Positions 50,602 through 63,677 of a DNA stretch of 64,000 bases are shown piece after piece. The notes beneath the pieces are model-generated. The model was not told the DNA's origin. It worked only from the letters and a program-made list of their open reading frames with translations, and searched no databases. Origin of the DNA: Vitis vinifera (Eukaryota > Streptophyta > Magnoliopsida > Vitales > Vitaceae); contig NC_081813.1 in the NCBI RefSeq assembly GCF_030704535.1, forward strand, positions 2,311,001-2,375,000. Reading direction: 5' to 3'. Position 1 is the stretch's first letter. The number at the start of each line of letters is the position of its first letter. The position numbers were made by a program, and so were the translations under genes.

Positions 50602-52170
50602 AATTGCCATTTTGGGGGAGCTTGGGGTAGCTAGAAAACCACAGCCTCTGGTTTTCTAGGGATTTTGATTCAATTTAGGCAGCCTAGTCTCATCTTTACA
50701 TTTTTAGTTACAATCAATTTCCTGCAATGTACATTCTGCCCTGAAGGTAGAATCCCTTTGTATAATGCCATGATATATAATTGCCGTAGAAAGGAGCTGG
50801 GAGCTGGGAGCTGGTAGGAGTAAGATCAACATAGGCTGCTTTTTGTGTATATAGTGTAACATTAGTTGAGGTGTAAAGATGATGGGTCTGATATTAGGTT
50901 TCATTTCAGGAATTTGGGTTTGATTTTGGAGGGCTTAAAATTTGATATCCCAGTGGTACACTGGTGTCAAACACAGTTAGCTATTTATTCCAAGTCACAT
51001 TTTCAGACTATTTTATTGCTTGGAATTCCAACTTTTCTCTTAAATTTTGCTGGTATATTTTGCATCAGCCTTTTGATCAGTTTTAGTTTATATCCTACTC
51101 ATGGTGATGAAGTCACTGTATCCCATAAATTCCTTAAGCTTCATTTTTTGTCTCTCTCTGAGGAAAGCCCTTTCTATAAGCTGCTACTCTCTCTTGGATT
51201 AGTGATGAGACAGACAGGCTTGTGGCCAGGCCATAAGAATACCCTGTTATGGTAATGCCATGAATGATATTTTCTGTAGGTGGAAATGAAGAGATCAACA
51301 GGTCAAGCAAGTAGTAAGCTGCTGATGGTTTCCCAATCTGATAAACAAGGGTATGGGGTTTCTGTTTACATGCTGCATATACATATTGATTTAGTTCTCT
51401 ATACTATTTGCTGCATATGATCAGAGATATGTTGATGATGATTTAGGGTTTGTTTGATAATTGTTTTCAAAAACAGTTTTTTGTTTTAAAAATTAAAAAA
51501 AGAAAAAAGAAAAAAAAGGATAAACATGTTTGACCAATGTTCTTAAAAATATAAAATATAGTATTATTAAAAAAACATTTTATTAGTTATTTTTTAATTA
51601 TTATTTTTTAAAAAAAGTTTATTTTAAAGAATAATTATATAAATATAGAGAATATTAAATATACAGTATTATATGAAAAAAAATGAAAATAGATCAAAAC
51701 ATTTTAAATTTTGAGATGGATTTTTATTTTAATGTCGTCAAATGTTTTTTAAAAATCGTTTCCAAAAACTATTTTTTATAACGGTTTTCAAAAACACTTT
51801 CAAACTAGTGCTTTAAGGCTGTTTGGCAATTGTTTCCGAAAACGATATTTTGGTCTCCATAACAAAAAAAAACAAGAAAACACATTTAACAATTTCAAAA
51901 AATATCTTTTAATTGTTTCATATTGTTTTCACTTATCTTTTAAACACTGTTTTAAAAAAATAATTATATAAACATGTAGAATGATTAAAAATAAAATATT
52001 AAAATATAAAAATTATGTTTAAAACATTTTTAAAAATATTAAAATAGGTTAAAAACATTTCAGATTCTTGAATAGACTTTTGTTTTATAAAATATCAGAG
52101 ATAAAAGTTTTTAAAATTTGTTTTCAAAAATCATAATTTAAAACTATTTTTTAAAATAGATGCCAAACAA
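50602..52170. other. PWWP 3' UTR and two adjacent foldback elements
   Basis: 3' UTR probably runs to about 50880 or further. 51445-51815 starts ggtttgtttgataattgttt and ends with sequence whose reverse complement contains gtttgaaagtgtttttgaaa. 51820-52175 starts ggctgtttggcaattgtttc and ends tagatgccaaacaagacg (reverse complement cgtcttgtttggcatcta). Both have AT-rich bodies and look like related MITEs placed side by side. Confidence 0.5.
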
Positions 52171-52174
52171 GACG

Positions 52175-52462
52175 TTAGTCAAATGGGCACAAGCTGGTTG
52201 CCTCGCTTCTTGGTAAGTTGTAGGAAAATTCAGCCACATCCAACAACTTAGCCCAATTCCTTTGGTTTGTACATACTAAGTGCTTCAAGTATAGTTTTAG
52301 CAAAGCATTCATCATTTCCATCAACTCGTTTTTAGGTAAAAGTATGTAAAAAAATGAAGTTTCGACCTCATTATCTAAAAGAGTTTCGTCCAAAACTTCT
52401 AGTAAAATAGAGATTGGGATCACTTTTGATGTATTTCGGCAATCACTAATAGTTGACCACAT
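52175..52462 (-). pseudogene. Ty3/gypsy integrase fragment
   Basis: The minus-strand frame contains MNALLKLYLKHLVCTNQRNW and AKLLDVAEFSYNLPRSEAT. This is the distinctive segment after the integrase core of plant Gypsy polyproteins (usually MNALLELYLRH... then FSYN...SEATG.SPFE). About 80 further residues on its N-terminal side do not clearly match. No LTR was seen; it is an isolated scrap between the PWWP and eL28 genes. Confidence 0.7.
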
Positions 52463-52934
52463 GTTTCAAAAATAACCTTATTGTCTCCTTCATGATATAG
52501 TCTATAGGGGTTGCTATGAAAATAACACGATAACCTCTCCGTTTCCACTATAAATTTGAATGACAATATGTCATTTATAAAAAATAAATAAAATTTGTAG
52601 GTTTTTTTTTTTTTTTTTAACATGAATAGCAAGCGTTTTACTATGTGAAATATATTTAAAACAAAAAAAAATTACAAAATGAGGAGTGAAATGTTTTTTT
52701 TTTTTTTTTAAATAATAAAAGAGATTTAAAAAAAATTAAAATTTAAATATTTTTACATATTAACATGTCTATCCAAAGAGACACTAATACGGAAATAAAT
52801 TGTTCCCTTTTTACCATACTGATACTGCGGAGCATGTAGGGTTAAGTAAGGGTATTATGGTCATAAAAAGGAAAGGACAACAACGTAATAAAGCTAAAAG
52901 AGGCATACCCCTGAGGTCTCAAAAACCACAGAAC

Positions 52935-53125
52935 TAGGGTTTCAGTATAAATCAGAATTTTAAGCTCCCTTTTCCTCTCACTCTCCAAATCTCCCACAGC
53001 AGCTCGCCTATTGCAGCCACAGAAAACCCTAGCAGGTCCTTTTCTCTCATTCCTCGTCTCCTTCTTCTCCTTCTTCTCCTTCTTCTTTTCTGAGTGAATC
53101 TGAATCGTCTATGGTGCTATTGCAG
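52935..53125 (+). promoter_or_regulatory. Telo-boxes and leader intron of the eL28 gene
   Basis: TAGGGTTT at 52935-52942 and AAACCCTA at 53024-53031 are telo-box motifs typical of plant translation-machinery promoters and leaders. A donor (ctagcag/GTCCTT after 53035) and an acceptor (ctattgcag ending 53125) define a likely 90-bp leader intron just before the ATG at 53137. Confidence 0.6.
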
Positions 53126-53136
53126 GGAAAGGTGAA

Positions 53137-55929
53137 ATGGCGACAGTTCCAGGGCAGTTGATTTGGGAGATCGTGAAGAAGAATTCCTCCTTTCTCGTGA
53201 AGGAGTTCGGGAACGGCACCGCCAGTGTGCAGTTCAGCAAAGAGAGCAACAATCTCTACAACGTCAACTCCTACAAGCACTCTGGTATTAGTCGATCATA
53301 CCATTACCTTCTGGGAAAATTATTTTATGGCAAATTGGGTTTTTTGATCTTGTTGGTTAGAGCGGGTTGATGTCATTGGTTTCCAAATGTTTGAGCTTAA
53401 GAATTTGTCTTCTAACTGTTTGGAAAACCAGCGGGGCAAGAACTTATACTTAATTGTGACTGAAACCACTATGTGGATTGAGGTAGCTTGTGATTTTTTG
53501 ACTCAATAATATGTCATATATCGGTTTTTTTCCTCCCTTTGATCATTAATCAAAAGGGGGTTTAAACAAAAAATTGAAATTAAAGCATGGAAGATGCGTA
53601 CTTCTCATGGCATACCATTTTTCGGAGAAATATTTGACGGGCATTTCGTATATGAACTTGCAAATATTACCGCCTCATTTTCATTTCCCTCCATTTCTGG
53701 AAATGAAAAATGCTTTGGGGGATGGAACTAAACATCGCCTTAGACCTCAGTTTCGAGGAAAAGAATAACTGAACTTGATTGAAGGTTGTGTCGTTGCATA
53801 AGAATTGAATCTGGTTCAGATTCTAATCATATGGAATATATTTCTATTTTAATTTCTGTGAATGAGGATCGGCATAACTATAAAGGAATTTAAATCAACT
53901 GGCCTCTAAAGCAACCAAAATGTGGATTTAAAATTGGAGTCTTTTTAACTCCATTTTCAAGGCATCAATTTCATGCCCAGACTCAACAAATTGCAGTCTC
54001 AACTATTTTTTGGTTCCTCATCAGTCAAATGTAGCATGTGGGTTTACAGTGTTTACCACTAGGCATTTGGAAACTTTTAGCTTTTTGGGTTCATGGAACG
54101 TGCATTAGGCTTATTTATTTCTTTGTGGGGATGTACTAGGGTTGGCAAACCACAAAACAGTTACTATTCAAGGAGGCAAAGATAATGCAGTGGTGCTTGC
54201 AACAACAAAGACCAAGAAACAGAACAAGCCTGGTAGTTTGCTTCACAAGTCTGCCATGAAGAAGGAGTTTCGTCGGATGGCAAAGGCAGTTTCAAATCAG
54301 GTACTAAAGATATTAAGATTTTATCATCCTTGTTTGATTTCATATGATTCAGCTGTTTATTAATGAGTTGTTAAATTGTAAAAGAATTTTTTGTAGTCTG
54401 ATTGGTATTTGAACGAATTCCTTGCTTCTTGAGGTCAATTGTTGAGCAGCAGATTCCATTGGTTTAGTGCTGTCTTTGATGATAGGTTGTTCAGTAGCTG
54501 TTGTATTTAAAGTTGAGGGTCTACTCTAATATAATCTAAACTTGAGCTAAATGTATCCCAAGGATAAATGAATTGTTGAATTGCTAATTTGCTAAAAATG
54601 TCAGTAGTTTGATTGGTTCATTGCTGAATTGGTGCTTCCTTGTGCTCAAGTGTGGTGCAACCAGTGGCATCTAGTTTGTAATATCATGACAAAAGGTTGA
54701 TTAGTTGTACACCCTGATGCTGAATAGGAATTCTGAGTGGAGGTTGTCTCACCCTAAAGGAAGCGGATCTCTATGGTGCTGGGCATTCTTTATGGATGAT
54801 CATTATTGGATTCGTGCTTTGTATTGTTGTTGTCTATTTGAAGGAAGACTTGAAATCTAAATTTAGGGTTGACTAGGTTTCTGATATGATTGGATCTTGG
54901 TTTCTTTACTTATGATAAAGCCAACTATTTGCATGCCAGCAAACAAAGATATTTTCATGTGCAGTTATTGGGGATTGAAGATATGCAAAACAATGCATTA
55001 CTCCACTCAATAGCTGTTAAAGTCTTGTTTGCTTTCGTGTGCTGAAATGTGTTTTAGATTTGTTAGAGAATTTTCTGTGTTTCATCTTTGAGAAACTAAC
55101 TATCAATTAAATATAGACTGACACATGCAAGCTTGTCTCTTCTCTGCGTATCACTATCCACATGGTAGAGGTGTTCAGATGCATGGATAGTTGGTGTCAG
55201 CTCTTGATGTTATATCTCATTGGAGCTTAAATGAGGATGAAAGTTTGTTATTAAACTATGCACTTATTGGTCTTGGCTTCTTATCGCATCACTTTCTGTT
55301 TGCACCTATTTGAAGCCGTGATGAACTGCTAACATATAAGAAGAACTGTCTTTGATGGTCTCTTCAATGAGATATACTTGTTACGCTTGGCTTCTGAGCT
55401 TCCCATTTTTAGTTGGTGCTTTGGTGCATATCTCTTGTAGTAATGCTAATTATAGTTGACATATTGCTATTACTATCTCGTTCTTGGGCTTTGTTGGTTA
55501 TAATCATGTGCTCGCAATATGATGCTAGAAAATTACCCAGCTTGCCTCTAGGGTTATTCTATATTAAGTACTTCTTTATGTGAATTCTGTTGAGTTGGGA
55601 GGGGGATAGTAGTTCATACAAGTAATTGCTTCCAAAGTGGAAGTTCTATCCTGATTGCCCTTTTTTGGGTTTGATTCATTGATCTTTTTATTTGAAATCT
55701 GAATATGGTGTTCCATTCCCAAATTTAACAGTCTGATGAATGGTACAGATGTTGAAATGACCATTGGCTATTTTATGAGTTCTTGTAGGTGGGAGATAAC
55801 TACTACAGACCAGATCTAAAGAAAGCAGCTCTTGCAAGGTTGAGTGCTGTGCACAGAAGCCTTAAGGTGGCTAAATCTGGTGTCAAGAAGAGGAACAGGC
55901 AGGCTGTTAAGAGCTGCGGTAGGAAGTGA
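53137..55929 (+). CDS. RPL28: 60S ribosomal protein L28 (eL28)
   Basis: Exons 53137-53284, 54140-54300 and 55789-55929 (TGA) give 149 residues. [45 protein letters not shown] and the basic tail ([15 protein letters not shown]) are those of plant eL28, a eukaryote-specific large-subunit protein on the ribosome surface. Length is close to the plant family (about 140-150). The two introns (53285-54139, 54301-55788) show no other gene. 3' UTR follows to perhaps 56430. Confidence 0.95.
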
Positions 55930-57254
55930 GTTTCTAGTAGGGTGTGGAGATGACATGAGTGGGCTTCTCCTTTCCATCAATATTTTTGTCATTTTCTTGC
56001 ATTCTGGACCCCCAAAGCTCTTTTTTTACCTTTCATTTTCCTTGGACGAGAGGAAAGTTGGTTTTGGTTTTGTTTTGTTTTAATTCCTTTTATCAGGAGA
56101 AGTAAAATGACTGTTTATTTGATTTAAGATATGGTTACTTTGGGTCCTTACACTCATGACCTGTAATGGCTGCGCTGCTTTGTGTTTGAATGTCTTTTGT
56201 GCAGGTTGGCTATGAATGTGTGAAACATAAAAAGGTCTTATTTAGTCTTGAGTTAGCCTATAAGCCATTAATTAATGCCTACAATCATCATATGCCTTCC
56301 CAACATTCCTACCTTCACCGGCTGAGAGCTACCATTCTGAGTTCAATTGAAGGCCAATTCTATTTTCTCATGTTGGTTTCTCGTTCTGGGTCAGAACGTT
56401 TCGTTGTTTCAAGATTCAATTCCTGTGGGCCAACTGGCCTGTGTTGATCCTTAGGAATCTGCAGATGCAAGCTGCGTGGATGCATTTGTTAAGGCAACTC
56501 TTGTTGACCCTCTCAATTCACCCAATTTGCTTACCTTTTCTCCTATGAAAAGGTGGTGATTTAGAAAACAAACACTTCTACCGATCACCGCTCTTGTAAC
56601 AAATATAACAAATAAAAAAAAAATTGCGTTGTCAAAAGGGAATAATTGAGAATTCACTAGTAATCGTTGGACCAAATCAAATTCAGTATGCCTTAGCCAG
56701 CAAGCACATCTACCTTTAAAGTGTTTTGCCTCCATCCAAGAAACATCTCAAACTCTCAAATCCAAACGTGCACATAACCTCGTACCCCATGGTTCTATTT
56801 TTATTCAAAGCCAAAATTATGGTCTATAGTCCCTGTTTTCTGTATGGGTCAAAAGTATTTTTAAAACCCAAATGAAGTCTTTATATGCTTTACGGAATGA
56901 GATAAAACCCGAAAATGCGTATGCTATTAGCACATGATTTGGCCTAATTCTCAAACTAGTAAGACTAGCAGTTGTGACCCGTGATTCAAAACTACATCCA
57001 TTCTTAGAATATGAAATAAGCTGGTCAAGATGCTCTGCCTCACTTGATAATAGTGTACATATTGGACCGACGGAAAATTTAATTTTCAAGATCCCTCTTC
57101 GAAATGACAATTAATCAGAAGGTGTATGGTTCATGGTTTATAACTATGATCTATAAAACTCCTATGGAATACTGAAAAAATGTCAAAGTCAAAAGCAAGT
57201 AGTTTGGTACACGCGTTATAGTTGCTTTCTCTTGCAAGTTTTGTCCTTTCAACC

Positions 57255-57260
57255 TATAAA
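57255..57260 (+). promoter_or_regulatory. TATA box of the small gene
   Basis: TATAAA lies 61 bp before the ATG at 57321, with no other likely start between. Sequence 55930-57254 holds the eL28 3' UTR and otherwise no recognisable gene. Confidence 0.4.
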
Positions 57261-57320
57261 TTCCCAAAGCTATGCTTGAGAGCGGCCATTGTAGAAAGCT
57301 CGCCAGAAGAGCCCACAGCC

Positions 57321-57563
57321 ATGTCTGTTAAATACCCTCTTGCTCTTGGCGACGATGAATCCGTTGTGGGTGACGGTGATGTTAATGCAAAACGGCGGCG
57401 TTTTGATCATTGCTTCTCATTCATGGAGATCTCGATGGAACCAGGATCGTCATTGAAGGACATGGATTCAAACAAGCTGAAAACTGAAATCAAGAGATGG
57501 GCTAAAGCCGTTGTGATCTATGCTCGCCAGGTGAGCAGCCATTTTGGAAGCCAGAGTGGCTGA
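57321..57563 (+). CDS. Small conserved-looking plant protein, function unknown
   Basis: 80 residues, single exon. It starts MSVKYPLALGDDESVVGDGD, has a basic NAKRRRFDH patch, then CFSFMEISMEPGSSLKDMDS and an amphipathic KLKTEIKRWAKAVVIYARQ helix. No signal peptide or membrane segment. The composition and motif density look like a real protein and I have a vague memory of plant homologues, but I cannot name the family. A donor-like CAG/GTGAGC after 57530 and an acceptor at 57627 would allow a spliced form with a different tail; the unspliced reading is preferred. Confidence 0.6.
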   Translation: MSVKYPLALGDDESVVGDGDVNAKRRRFDHCFSFMEISMEPGSSLKDMDSNKLKTEIKRWAKAVVIYARQVSSHFGSQSG

Positions 57564-58197
57564 TCATGAATCTGGATTGAAGATGTGAAGATGATGAAAT
57601 TGAAGATTTTTCTGTTGCTTACTGCAGCATGCAGATGAAACGAGCTCAGGCTCGGAGGGAGAGAAGAATAGCTTGAGCTTGTTACAGTGCAATGTGTATA
57701 TTTTCTCATTCTTTTCTTTCTGGATTCATTCAATGTAAAACCTACTGTTTCTGATTAATAAATGTATATATTCTTGGTGACAGACCATTCAATAAACTAC
57801 TGTTATCCAACAGGATCAGGACTGTGGGAATAATCTTGGTGTGGAAAGATAGAGCCTGAGTGAAATCAAGGACAACGTTATCAGAGAGGGAGATGAATTG
57901 GGAGAAGTTGTTTGGATTCACCAGGATGAAGAGAAGAGAACCCTTGAGTGATACCACAATCCAATTAAGGGAATAACCCATGTGTTCTACTTCCAATATT
58001 GATCTGTATCTACCAAAATCCTTCCACAATGGGAAAACAAAAGAAAATTCAGTTGTGATTACAGTTACCCATTCACAATTGTAGCCGGAACTTCAAAACT
58101 TGGTGTCTGATATGAGAAAGGAGACCATCATCTCTTCTGATTCTTGCTCTTTTCTAGCTAGTGCCAGCAGAGGGCACCTGTCTCTCTGAGTCTGCGC

Positions 58198-61100
58198 TCA
58201 CTCGGTCTTCTTTCCTCCACCCAAGATCATCTTTTCTCCTCCAGAAATGCTCCTTAAAAGCTGCTTTGAACACATGTGCTGTGCGTGAGTTGCATTCTTC
58301 ATTCGGTTGGCTCTTACCCAAGCGGGTTCCTGTCAGAAAATAGATTTCCATGTTCTGTAATTTATGATGGAACAATTCAAGTTTTTCTTGGAAACATTTT
58401 CTCAGGAAACATGTGTAGTAATTCGAGAGAACATGGATGCAAAAGTGAAGAAGCTTACCTCAGGAACAAAGCGAGAGAACCCAAATTTAATCAGCAAGAG
58501 AACATGCTCCATGATGAGGATTGCTGCAAGTCCTGGCTCTATTTTCCATTTCCCCTCCACATCATATAAGCATACAAGAAGTACGCAGTTGGTGCATATC
58601 GACATTATTATCAGAAACTAAAATTCCAACAGACAGGGCCATCTCAGTAAGATTGATGTTAAGTGACGAACTATTAGCAAGAAAAAAAACAGAACGGGAA
58701 CACTGCAATCGGCTCAAGACAAAATATGAAATGCTTTCTGAAAGCGTCAAGTAATACCAGATTTATTACCCCAGAGCTCATCACCTTTTTCTTATTACAT
58801 ATAGTTCAATAATTTGAGAGTTCTTCCACCAATATTGCAGATAATTTGTGAAGGGTCAACAAATATTGTGTGAATTGTTCACTAGTATGCGCAAAGTCCC
58901 TAATTGATTCAATTCTTCTTCAATCAAATTGTTGACAACTTTGTGTCAGGATCAAATAACTGCTGACCTAAAACTTCTTATTCTTACATCTTCAATAAGT
59001 TTTTAACAGTCCATGTTTTAGGAAGTTTACCGGTGAATTAGATGTTATCCCTATGGCCCATGTGTTGGCCAAATGTTAAGCTGATTAGATATAAGTAACC
59101 AAACAATCAAAGTGGAACTCCAATTTAGAGCACTTATGCATTCATGCACAATACAAATGTGATAGCAATTAATCTTCGAGTCAGATGATGAAAATTTATC
59201 ATGTCCGATGCCACTCAGTATTATACTCTCTCTCTCTATATATATATGATAGGTAATATTATACTCTATATCATTTAGAATTAAAATTAAATTAATGCAT
59301 CATTGAATTGAATATGCAATTCCCGAAATTCTCCCACACACAATCCGGTCAACTTGGTATTTAGCAACCATGTGAACATGAGGGGAACATCATATCTAAT
59401 GTCAGTCTTTATAAATGTTAACCCATATAAGTTATAAGAAAGTGGTACAATTAATATCAGGTGCAATATGATCCTTTTAAATATAGAAGTGCAATCTCAT
59501 CCTGGTGTTTTTTTTATTTTTTTTTTATTCATGTTTCATTTTGTAAATATGGAAAAACCATCTTCCAAACTCAGCTGTGATCCCTGCTTTCATGATACTT
59601 GTTCAATCAAGAAATTTTCTGACATGGCTAGGAAAAAAGCTTGCATGATGGTCCAACTTTTAAGGTGGTTTTTAGAGTTCAGCAAAGCTAGTTTGCATTT
59701 GTGTTTACTGGGTGGCACGGGAAACATGTTAAAACACCATTGGAAACTAGTAATTATAACCAAGTGAATTGATGACAATACTTTTCAAGCCCAAAACAAA
59801 AGACAAATACCTGAAAGATGTTAAGCCAAGCTCCAATTGTTGCAGCAGCACGAGGAACTGGCCTCTTCAACATGGCAAGCAGCTTCAGCGCATCTGCTCT
59901 GATTTCTGTTACATTGTTCTGCACAACTTGTTTGGACAAAACTTCAGATTTCATGTACTTTTGACATTCAAAACAACTCTGCACTGTGGTGTAAGGGAGC
60001 ACTAAAAGAATTATTTACCAATGCCGCAAAGGCAAATGCAAGGGGGAAGGCACAGGCAAACATCATAATCATTCCAAACTGCAACGCCAACTCCAGAAAG
60101 TCTGCAGTTAATTTTATTTGAATCAGCCAGAGAAATTGAGAATTGTCGGGAGCCCCAAAGGTTTGATGCATTACCATCAAAAAGTCCATCTTCAAGTTCT
60201 TCTCCAATACTTGCTGAATAAGAAGGTTTCAGGTATTCTTTCTCTACCCGAGAAGTGAACTGGATCTTCCCTGTTGATGATCCCTTCTCATGTCTTTTCT
60301 TGTGCCTTCAAACAGGAAAGATGCATGAATCATACATATGCGTTCCATAATTCGTAGGAAGGTAAAGGCATGCCATATTCAAGGGCTGAGAACATGATAA
60401 TGAATGAAAGAAGCATACCGAACTCCATATTTTCTGTAACTGTATTTGAGATAGGGTAAAGAGTTTTCCATCAGATTTTCCAACACCTGGAGAACATTCC
60501 CAGTCAAGAGCACATCAAATCTAAAAAGAAGAAAAATCTGAAATACAGAAAGGAAACCAAGAACTCTTTTCTTACCAGAGACACAATCAGACGCTGAATC
60601 AAGACTTGGCGAAGGGTTTTAAAGTCACGGTGTAAAAGGATATGATAGAAGACCCCAATATATGACTGCATGAAATAAAGACCAAATACCTGGAAGAGAA
60701 AGTAAATTGTTTTAAAGAGAAATTACCCAGACTCAGAGGGTAGAACAAAAATAAAATGGCATGTACAAATTCCTGCCCATTACCTTGTAAACCAAGCTGT
60801 CGGCCCTATATTCTGTGCTTTCATTGCTTTCATGTTTAATGAGCTTGACAGATATCTTGCCCCCAATTTTTGTAAAATACTGAATTGCAAGAAGATATAC
60901 GGCTGTAAGCCCAAACCTGAAAGCCAAATTTGCATGTCTGTCATAACCCATAATATTCTTGCAGTAAATGCATAAAAAGATCACACAACAGAAACATTTA
61001 GTACAACGAATGAGGGAAAGATCATAAACCCTGGCATATTGAACTTGAATTGACAATGATGCAAAAGAGGGACAATTGCATTTCACCTCATAGATATGTT

Positions 61101-63076
61101 ATCTTGCATGAAAAGGAAATGTTTGACAGACTCGAGAATCCTAGACCATCCCACATATAAAACTTCAAACAAGCCACTAACCAGTGTTCTTTCTTCAAAT
61201 TGTGTGAGGTCATTAGAAAAGGAATGGAGAACTAATGGAAGAGACAAAGGAAATACTCAAACTTTGTGAAAGATATCTTGGCCTTGGCCTCCTTAAATAA
61301 TTAGTGGCCAAAAGTTCAGAAAGGAAGAAAGATATCCGTCTGCATTGCATGGCTAGTAACTGGGTGGCCAGTGGACATGGGAAGAGGGCTATATAAGTCC
61401 AGAATGGATAGGACAAAAATGTTTTTAAATACAATGTGTTTACATTATAAATTAACTATTAGTTCATATATTATGAAATTTGTGGTGCAAGAATCTGACT
61501 CATGCTCAAGATGAGGTTTGCTAGCGTACCCACTCAGCAACTAAAATGGTTTTGGTTGATAAAATCAGAAAGAAAATAAATAAATAAATTAGAATTGCTT
61601 CAGGAAACTTTGGAATTTAATGATTTTCAGTAATTTGAGAACTGGGGAGAAGAAAAAGAGTTGTGCAATGAATCTCAACTAATTCAAGACACAATTTCAT
61701 TTGAGAGGCTCCTAAGATGATGATAACACATACCTGATTCTTGAAGGAAATAGAATTTTCTTGAAATAAAAAACACAGATATAAGATAAAGAGAATGGGG
61801 AATAAATTGAAAATTTTAAAAATGTGTTGCAACGCTAAAGCATGGCATCATTTTCCCCATGAACCTATAAAAGAGAACTTCCAGACCACAGATTCTAGAA
61901 CCTGGAAAGAAAATGATGACCATAACTTCTTTCATTAAGAAGCAAGAAAAGAATAATGAAATACAAAAGAGTATAGATTAGATTCTTACTTCAAAGCATC
62001 TGGACGGGTAATCTCATAAAGATGAGCATAAGCTAATTCAAACGGCAATTGGAGACATATTATAGTCAAGAAAATGATAACATCGTTTCTGAATCTCATC
62101 ATATGTCCAAACCATTCAGCTCTTTGGAACACTTCTTTTTCTCTTGCTCTATCAGTCCCCACTTTCTTTACAAGTTCAACAGGGGACTGGAGAGAACTCC
62201 AATCCAAGCCCAAAACTTTACAGCCTGGATCTGCTACAACTGAGTAACTAATTTGCCATCTGCACCACCAAAACACACACACCCAAACACACAGAATTAA
62301 AAACTAATTAAATATAACAAAATAAATGGGCAGGTCTAATAACATAGAAAGTTGGTTTTCATAATAAATATTACCTTGCTAAAAGGGCAGCGTTTTTGCG
62401 TTTCCAGAACTGGAAAAACATTACAGCCCATAATATTATGCTTATAAAGAAAATAGGAAGCATCATTGACTGTGATGATCTGGAAAAAAACATTAACAAA
62501 AACCTAAGTTGTTTATACGTACAACTGTGTCAAATGCTGAAATTGGAGAAATAATGTCGGTAAGCATGTTCAGAGGTAGTGGGACTCACCCTAGATCAAC
62601 CAATTGCAACATAATCCCAAGAGCTGCTGGAAAGAGCATCCAGCGTGCATACATTCCAAGAAAAGCAAAATAGGTTGCAACCTAGAAAGTATAAATTCCT
62701 TTGTTTAACATTATGCAAAAATTATTTGACAATGAACTTCAAAAGGCAAGTAACACCGCAATAACATTCACCTTTGTCCCAAAATATGAATAGATATCAT
62801 CAATTGGTTGACTTGTAAAGTCCCACCAGTTCAGTGCCCAATTCCTCAACAGCTGCTTCCTTTTTATTTCATCTATAAGCCAAAACTCATATTTCTTTAA
62901 GTGACACCAAAGTAGCGGGTAATTTGATGGTCAATATAGATTAGCATACCATGCAAAGGAAAGACTTGCTTAACTATGCCCTCTGCTTCCAACCTTTTAA
63001 GTAAAGATTCCCCAAGTTCCCAATGGAACTCTTTGCCATCAAATTTTAGACTAACAGCTGAATTTCTCTTGTTCAC
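58198..63076 (-). CDS. Anoctamin (TMEM16)-like membrane protein, 5' part outside the window
   Basis: Exons in coding order: 63076-62950, 62872-62772, 62681-62590, 62479-62375, 62259-61990, 60916-60784, 60689-60576, 60486-60419, 60305-60175, 60101-60019, 59918-59811, 58617-58459, 58329-58198 (TGA); in frame, 540 residues. Typical anoctamin features are [20 protein letters not shown], several hydrophobic helices ([73 protein letters not shown]), [13 protein letters not shown] and [20 protein letters not shown]. Animal and fungal relatives are calcium-activated chloride channels or lipid scramblases; plants have one anoctamin-like protein (At1g73020 in Arabidopsis, from memory). About 120-130 N-terminal residues are missing. 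A Copia element lies in the intron just upstream. Activity is not inferable here. Confidence 0.93.
59219..59267 (-). mobile_element. 27-nt LINE 3' stump with 11-bp TSD
   Basis: tattatactct occurs at 59219-59229 and 59257-59267. The 27 nt between are ctctctctatatatatat then gataggtaa, the reverse complement of ttacctatc plus an AT-rich tail. It lies in the intron between the two penultimate anoctamin exons. The simple-sequence content makes this weaker than the other stumps. Confidence 0.5.
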
Positions 63077-63295
63077 CTGTAAACCTCAGTCAGAATCAAC
63101 TAGAGATGCATGGTTCATGAATTTTTGAATGGATAGAAAATTTCCATAGGAGTTTTCCAATGATAAATTAGTTCAAACTGTCAGACAGATGATTTATTGC
63201 TTTCAATGCCATTGGGAGTAGATACCATGCGCACATGAGCAAACTAGCCAAGAAACGTGTAAGTAAATTCAAATTGTTACAAGAAATAAGCTTAC
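63077..63295 (-). other. Anoctamin intron sequence left of the Copia element
   Basis: The acceptor of the exon ending at 63076 is at 63077-63078. The region holds no further exon that I can support. Confidence 0.5.
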
Positions 63296-63538
63296 TGTTG
63301 AGTTGTAAATAAAATAGGAGATTTATTTTCCTATTATGTTAGTTTTCTCTTTTTGTAAATAGATAGTTTTATTAGTTTCATATTTCTATAAATAGATAGT
63401 TTTATGATTTAGGAATAAGTTAGTTTCCTATTATGTCTCTTGTTTCCTATTTCTTCTCTTGTAATTTCCTATATAAACTGTGTGTATAGTCAATCTAATA
63501 GACAAAACTTATTATTTTTCATCCCACATTTCCTGTCA
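63296..63538 (+). mobile_element. 5' LTR of a Copia-type retrotransposon
   Basis: The 243-bp segment begins TGTTGAG and ends TGTCA. It contains a TATATAAA promoter-like box near 63470 and several repeats of tttcctatt. It is followed directly by tggtatcagag (63539-63549), complementary to the 3' end of initiator tRNA-Met. The second LTR is outside the window, so the boundaries rest on TG...CA and the PBS only. Confidence 0.75.
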
Positions 63539-63677
63539 TGGTATCAGAGTTGTAGGTTTTTAAGACCTGGGCATCATTCTGGCCTTCATCGCCATTTTTC
63601 TGGCCTTCATAGATGGATTTTTTTATTTATTCACGTGTTCTTTACAAACCTATTGGAACTTGTTCAATAGTAAAGAA

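Noticed and set aside
52420..52632. Extension of the Gypsy fragment in another frame
   Set aside because: No recognisable polyprotein motif; a T-rich run creates most of the frame.
57742..58029. Minus-strand open frame of 95 codons with protein-like look
   Set aside because: It lies directly downstream of the anoctamin stop on the same strand, where 3' UTR is expected. No splice signals or start context, and no family recognised.
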